Positions 22,457 through 27,700 of a stretch of DNA of 27,700 nucleotides are shown one piece after another. Each line of letters begins with the position of its first letter. Position 1 is the first letter of the stretch. A program made the position numbers and the translations under genes. The stretch is taken from assembly GCA_036505275.1 (NCBI GenBank), contig DASXTS010000241.1, positions 1-27,700 on the forward strand. Reading direction: 5' to 3'. The stretch comes from DASXTS01 sp036505275 (lineage in GTDB: Bacteria > Actinomycetota > Actinomycetes > Mycobacteriales > Pseudonocardiaceae). The notes beneath the pieces were generated by a model that was not told the DNA's origin, ran no database searches, and was given only the letters and a program-made list of their open reading frames with translations.

Positions 22457-22490
22457 CGTGGGAGGGCCAGCGCTTGGCCCGTCAACCACG
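22457..22490 (+). promoter_or_regulatory. Structured mRNA element upstream of rplA
   Basis: CGTGG (22457-22461) pairs with CCACG (22486-22490), enclosing GGGCCA/TGGCCC (22464-22469 and 22475-22480) with an asymmetric internal loop (GA against GTCAA). Two helices with an asymmetric loop just before an L1 gene resemble the kind of site L1 uses for autoregulation, where mRNA mimics its 23S rRNA target. The specific match to an L1 site is not verified. Confidence 0.45.
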
Positions 22491-22522
22491 ACTGTCGCGA
22501 GCCACGAAGGAGGACAGCAGAT

Positions 22523-23242
22523 ATGAAGCGCAGCAAGGCATACCGCGAGGCGATCGAGAAGGTCGACCGCACGAGGCTGTACAGCCCGATCGAAGCGGCC
22601 AACCTGGCCAAGCAGACCTCGCCGACCAAGATGGACGCCACCGTCGAGGTGGCCATCCGGCTCGGCGTCGACCCGCGCAAGGCCGACCAGATGGTGCGCG
22701 GGACGGTCAACCTGCCGCACGGCACCGGCAAGACCGCGCGGGTGATCGTGTTCGCGGCCGGTGACAAGGCCGAGGAGGCCGTGCTGGCCGGCGCCGACGA
22801 GGTCGGCTCGGAGGACCTGATCGCCCGCATCCAGGGCGGCTGGCTGGACTTCGACGCGGCGGTGGCCAGCCCGGACCAGATGGCCAAGGTCGGCCGGATC
22901 GCCAGGATCCTGGGCCCGCGCGGCCTGATGCCCAACCCGAAGACCGGCACGGTGACCACCGACGTGGTCAAGGCGGTCACCGACATCAAGGGCGGAAAGA
23001 TCAATTTCCGGGTGGACAAGCAGGCCAACCTGCACCTGATCATTGGCAAGGTGTCCTTCGACACCGCCAAGCTGGTCGAGAACTACGCGGCCGCGCTGGA
23101 CGAGGTGATGAGGGCCAAGCCGGCCGCGGCCAAGGGCCGCTACCTGAAGAAGGTCACCTTCGCCACCACCATGGGCCCCGGCATCCCGGTCGATCCGAAC
23201 CGCACCCGGAACATCCTCGAGGACGCCGCCCCGGTCGGTTGA
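22523..23242 (+). CDS. rplA: 50S ribosomal protein L1
   Basis: A 239-residue L1 protein of the ribosomal stalk that moves E-site tRNA. It contains MDATVEVAIRLGVDPRKADQ, RGTVNLPHGTGKTARVIVFA, the conserved ILGPRGLMPNPKTGTVT and GKINFRVDKQANLHLIIGKV. ATG at 22523 has AAGGAGG at a 9-base spacing. It is normally preceded by rplK, absent here. Its TGA overlaps the TTG start of the following DUF6886 gene. Confidence 0.97.
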   Translation: MKRSKAYREAIEKVDRTRLYSPIEAANLAKQTSPTKMDATVEVAIRLGVDPRKADQMVRGTVNLPHGTGKTARVIVFAAGDKAEEAVLAGADEVGSEDLIARIQGGWLDFDAAVASPDQMAKVGRIARILGPRGLMPNPKTGTVTTDVVKAVTDIKGGKINFRVDKQANLHLIIGKVSFDTAKLVENYAAALDEVMRAKPAAAKGRYLKKVTFATTMGPGIPVDPNRTRNILEDAAPVG

Positions 23243-23754
23243 CCGGCCGCGCGTACCACTTCTCGCACGACCCCGGCATGACCGAGTTCGTGCCGCATGT
23301 GGCGGCCACGTCGGCCGAGCCGCACCCGTGTGTCTGGGCGATCGACGCCGAGCACGCCCCGGCCTACTGGTTCCCGCGGGACTGCCCGCGGGTCACGTTC
23401 TGGCCGGTGGCACACCCGTCCGCGGAGGCGGTGCTGCTGCTGGCCGGGGCGCGGCGGGTGCATGCCGTCGAATGGGCCTGGCTGGCCCGGATTCGGGACG
23501 CGGTGCTGTACCGGTACGAGTTCGACGCCGCCGAGTTCCGGCGCTACGAAGAGGCCGCCGGCTACCTGGTCGCCGCGCGCCCGGTGCGGCCGCTTGCCGT
23601 GCACCCGGTCGGCGACCTGTTCGCCGCGCACGCCGCCGCCGGCATCGAACTGCGGCTGGTGCCGAACCTGTGGCCGCTCGCCGACCTGGTGCGGCGGTCC
23701 GGCCTGGCGTTCTCCATGATCCGAATGCGGTGTGCGGTGGCGCGCACGGCATAG
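23239..23754 (+). CDS. DUF6886-family protein
   Basis: A 171-residue protein with the family features YHFSHDPGMTEFVPHVAAT at the N-terminus and WAIDAEHAPAYWFPRDCPRV near residue 33. Its function is unknown. TTG at 23239 is inferred as the start because conserved residues begin five codons later and the next ATG (23278) would remove them. It overlaps the rplA stop in a TTGA arrangement, so it is probably translated by coupling from rplA. It is an accessory gene inside the ribosomal protein block; its end is 2 bp before a promoter for rplJL. Confidence 0.85.
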   Translation: MTGRAYHFSHDPGMTEFVPHVAATSAEPHPCVWAIDAEHAPAYWFPRDCPRVTFWPVAHPSAEAVLLLAGARRVHAVEWAWLARIRDAVLYRYEFDAAEFRRYEEAAGYLVAARPVRPLAVHPVGDLFAAHAAAGIELRLVPNLWPLADLVRRSGLAFSMIRMRCAVARTA

Positions 23755-23756
23755 GT

Positions 23757-23786
23757 TTGGAGCACCGTGCGAGGGTCGCGTACCGT
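23757..23786 (+). promoter_or_regulatory. Probable promoter of rplJL
   Basis: TTGGAG (23757-23762) and TACCGT (23781-23786) are 18 bp apart and lie directly upstream of the structured L10 leader, immediately after the DUF6886 gene. Confidence 0.55.
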
Positions 23787-23794
23787 ATATGGCG

Positions 23795-23948
23795 GTTCCA
23801 CCGAAGACCGCTGGTCTGCCGCGCCACCGCACCCCACGGGCGGGGGCACGGCCGAAGGCTCCGGCACCGCCGGACGGCCCGCGCAGGAGGACGAGGCACC
23901 GCGCCGTGCGCACGGCATGCACCCAGCTGCGCCCGGCGTTTTGTTGGT
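23795..23948 (+). promoter_or_regulatory. Ribosomal protein L10 leader
   Basis: The ~250-nt untranslated region before rplJ contains ACCGAAGACCGCTGGTC (from about 23800) and GCGCAGGAGGACGAGGCAC (from about 23881). These resemble the conserved blocks of the L10 leader, which binds the L10-(L7/L12)4 complex and represses rplJL translation. Boundaries are approximate. The assignment rests on recognised motifs and position, not on a covariance search. Confidence 0.65.
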
Positions 23949-23978
23949 ACGCCCCGTGCGCCTCCGGCGCCGGGGCGT
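23949..23978 (+). terminator. Strong hairpin in the rplJ leader (possible attenuator)
   Basis: ACGCCCCG pairs with CGGGGCGT and, after one bulged T, GCGCC pairs with GGCGC around a TCC loop: 13 bp in all. It is followed by TCGTCGTGTTCG. It lies about 58 bases before the rplJ start, between the L10 leader and the ribosome binding site, a suitable place for attenuation. Confidence 0.6.
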
Positions 23979-24036
23979 TCGTCGTGTTCGGGGCGAAGTG
24001 TTCGCCACAACGTTCGCCACAGGAGAGGAGGCGACC

Positions 24037-24603
24037 ATGGCGAAGCCCGACAAGGTGCAGACCGTCGCCGAGATCGCGGAGAGGTTCCGCGACAGCTCGG
24101 CCGCGGTGGTCACCGAGTACCGCGGGCTCACCATGGCGCAGCTGACGGAGCTGCGTCGTGCCCTTGGCAAGGGCGCCACGTACGCCGTCGCGAAGAACAC
24201 GCTGGTCCGCAGGGCCGCCGTCGACGCCGGGGTGCCCGGCGTCGAGGAGCTGCTCGCCGGCCCGACCGCCATCGCTTTCGTCAGCGGTGAGCCGGTCGAT
24301 GCCGCCAAGACGCTGCGCAACTTCGCGAGGGATCACAAGGCCCTCGTCATCAAGGGCGGCTACATGGACGGCCGCCCGCTGTCCGTCGACGAGGTCACCA
24401 GGCTCGCGGACCTCGAGTCCCGCGAGGTGCTGCTCGCCAAGCTGGCGGGCGCGATGAAGGGCAACCTCAGCAAGGCGGCCGCGCTGTTCGCCGCGCCGGC
24501 TACCAAGATCGCCAGGCTGGCCGTTGCCCTGCAGGAGAAGCGGGCCGAGGCCGAGGCGCCAGCCCTGGCCACGGAAGCCGCCGACGAGACCGCCAGCGCG
24601 TAG
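24037..24603 (+). CDS. rplJ: 50S ribosomal protein L10
   Basis: A 188-residue L10, base of the L7/L12 stalk. AEIAERFRDSSAAVVTEYRG and LTELRRALGKGATYAVAKNT are the rRNA-binding part. The C-terminal helix (LAGAMKGNLSKAAALFAAP onward) binds L7/L12 dimers. ATG at 24037 follows AGGAGAGGAGG. rplL starts 38 bp after the stop. Expression is probably controlled by L10 binding to the leader. Confidence 0.97.
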   Translation: MAKPDKVQTVAEIAERFRDSSAAVVTEYRGLTMAQLTELRRALGKGATYAVAKNTLVRRAAVDAGVPGVEELLAGPTAIAFVSGEPVDAAKTLRNFARDHKALVIKGGYMDGRPLSVDEVTRLADLESREVLLAKLAGAMKGNLSKAAALFAAPATKIARLAVALQEKRAEAEAPALATEAADETASA

Positions 24604-24641
24604 CTGCGCATCACCGAGTCATCAGGAAGGAAGACGCCGCA

Positions 24642-25028
24642 ATGGCGAAGCTGAGCACAGAGGACCTGCTCGACGCGTTCAAGGAGATGACGCTGCTCGA
24701 GCTGAGCGAGTTCGTGAAGAGGTTCGAGGAGACCTTCGAGGTCACCGCGGCCGCGCCGGTGGCCATGGCCGCGCCGGGCGTCGCGGCCGCGGCGGCCGAG
24801 GCCGAGCCGGAGCAGGACGAGTTCGACGTCGTCCTCGAGGCGGCCGGCGAGAAGAAGATCCAGGTCATCAAGGTGGTCCGAGAGCTGGTCACCGGCCTTG
24901 GCCTGAAGGAGGCCAAGGACCTGGTCGAGGCCGCGCCGAAGCCGATCCTGGAGAAGGTCAACAAGGAGCAGGCCGAGGCGGCCAAGGGCAAGCTCGAGGA
25001 CGCCGGCGCCAAGGTCACCCTCAAATGA
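24642..25028 (+). CDS. rplL: 50S ribosomal protein L7/L12
   Basis: A 128-residue stalk protein. The N-terminal dimerisation domain (STEDLLDAFKEMTLLELSEF) and an alanine-rich hinge precede the C-terminal factor-binding domain. That domain includes KKIQVIKVVRELVTGLGLKE and AKDLVEAAPKPILEKVNKEQ. ATG at 24642 has AGGAAGG upstream. A strong terminator follows, separating rplJL from rpoB. Confidence 0.98.
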   Translation: MAKLSTEDLLDAFKEMTLLELSEFVKRFEETFEVTAAAPVAMAAPGVAAAAAEAEPEQDEFDVVLEAAGEKKIQVIKVVRELVTGLGLKEAKDLVEAAPKPILEKVNKEQAEAAKGKLEDAGAKVTLK

Positions 25029-25053
25029 GCTAGGCGCCGTCCGGACGTCGGCA

Positions 25054-25088
25054 GAGCGGTCGCCCACATCCGATGTGGGTGGCCGCTC
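25054..25088 (+). terminator. Terminator after rplL
   Basis: Two 16-nt arms pair along their whole length (14 Watson-Crick and two G-U pairs) around a CCG loop, followed by CGTCTTTGCT. It starts 25 bases after the rplL stop. It probably reduces rather than abolishes read-through into rpoB. Confidence 0.88.
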
Positions 25089-25111
25089 CGTCTTTGCTGC
25101 AGGTCGTCACC

Positions 25112-25153
25112 AAGCAACACGGCCGACCGAAGCAACACGGCCGACCGAAGCAA
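25112..25153. repeat. 18-bp tandem repeat, two and a third copies
   Basis: AAGCAACACGGCCGACCG occurs twice in perfect tandem (25112-25129 and 25130-25147), followed by AAGCAA. It lies between the rplL terminator and the rpoB promoter. Confidence 0.9.
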
Positions 25154-25667
25154 GGAACCCACCGACCGAGGCTGCTTCTTTCGCAGACCTTCCCGGTCCC
25201 GGCGGCGGGCGCACCGGTCGCCGGAACCCGAGACGCCCAGGACCGAGCCGACCCGAAACCACCAAGCGGCCGCCAGACCCAGTCACCGGCATACCCAGGA
25301 GCAGCCGCAAACCGGATCCCACACCCGGCGGCCGAAACGCCGCCGCCCGACGGGCCATCCGACCGGCTGCCCACCCCGCCCCACCTGCGCCAACGTCGGC
25401 CATGCGGATCATCAAACGATCAACCACAGCATCAATCGAGCCGCCGGCGAGCCCCCGCGACACGGACGCCAGCATCGCCCGATAGAGTGGAGTGTTCGGT
25501 CGACAAGATCACGTCGGACGGTTCGGGCCGATCTGTTGGGCTCGGCGCGTCGAGCGTGATCCGAGCCGTTGGTCGCGGCAATCCTGCCGCTGACCGTGCG
25601 TCAGGTCTTGACGGCAGGCCACGGAAAGGTCACGCTGTCACCTATCGCAGGGCGAGTCCGCAGTGCG
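25154..25667. other. Non-coding stretch between rplL and rpoB
   Basis: About 500 bp with a plus strand rich in C and A. Open frames on both strands give proline-, arginine- or glycine-rich products with no family resemblance and no ribosome binding sites. I see no gene here. Additional rpoB promoters may lie in it, for example a TTGACG at 25609-25614 without a clear -10. Confidence 0.55.
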
Positions 25668-25696
25668 TTGACGTTTTGTGCGCGCGCGACTAAGCT
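25668..25696 (+). promoter_or_regulatory. Probable rpoB promoter
   Basis: TTGACG (25668-25673) and TAAGCT (25691-25696) are separated by exactly 17 bp. This is the best sigma-70-type match in the window. Transcription would begin near 25703, leaving a leader of about 130 nt before rpoB. Confidence 0.7.
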
Positions 25697-25831
25697 GTCC
25701 CTTTGCGCTGTCCTCTTCGCGTGCCCAGCTTCGGTCGGGTCCGCCCGGCGGGCCGCGTCGCAAGATCGACAGCTAACAGCACATGACAGCACCGGCCACA
25801 GCCGGCGGCGCCCTGCTTGGAAGGACGCATC

Positions 25832-27700
<1,869 letters not shown>

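Noticed and set aside
25075..25485. Possible protein gene in the rplL-rpoB gap
   Set aside because: Products on either strand are low-complexity, start inside the terminator or repeat, and have no ribosome binding site.

Overview
The window is high-GC DNA with GTG and TTG start codons, strong GGAGG-type ribosome binding sites and actinobacterial gene order. The best fit is a Pseudonocardiaceae-like actinomycete (Amycolatopsis or a relative). This is judged from protein character and synteny, not from a database search.

Left part (1-10.6 kb): the 3' end of nuoN is followed by a polyprenyl diphosphate synthase gene, together pointing to Complex I and menaquinone metabolism. A low-complexity hypothetical gene ends against korB at a large hairpin. 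korAB encodes a 2-oxoacid:ferredoxin oxidoreductase. Next come an unusual crotonase-fold protein, a spacer full of short repeats, a divergent Lrp/AsnC regulator and ddaH pair (arginine or methylarginine catabolism), htpX, then rmlA and a YajQ-family gene on the minus strand, and a tRNA-Tyr with a clear terminator.

Middle part (10.6-18.2 kb): a deazaflavin (F420)-dependent nitroreductase-family gene; a divergent arsM/arsR pair with a near-perfect 24-bp operator between them; a DUF1232 gene antisense to an overlong arsR frame; and an MFS exporter gene. Divergent from the exporter is a 60-codon gene whose product contains three tandem 11-residue units with the invariant core RGWEIG. It is followed by a hairpin and then by a membrane-bound GAF-GGDEF-EAL protein. 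The peptide gene is the least explained and most interesting item here. It looks like a multi-core ribosomal peptide precursor or a secreted peptide signal, but no maturation enzyme is visible.

Right part (18.2-27.7 kb): the conserved actinobacterial translation and transcription block, tRNA-Thr, tRNA-Met, rpmG, hadA, hadB, (a minus-strand aminotransferase), tRNA-Trp, secE, nusG, rplA, (a DUF6886 gene), the L10 leader, rplJ, rplL, rpoB. Two departures stand out. rplK (ribosomal protein L11), normally between nusG and rplA, is absent. The rifampicin-binding cluster of RpoB carries several substitutions at normally conserved positions.

Short tandem repeats with periods divisible by three (9, 12, 18 and 33 bp) recur across the window. 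Two of them carry the stop codon of the adjoining gene.
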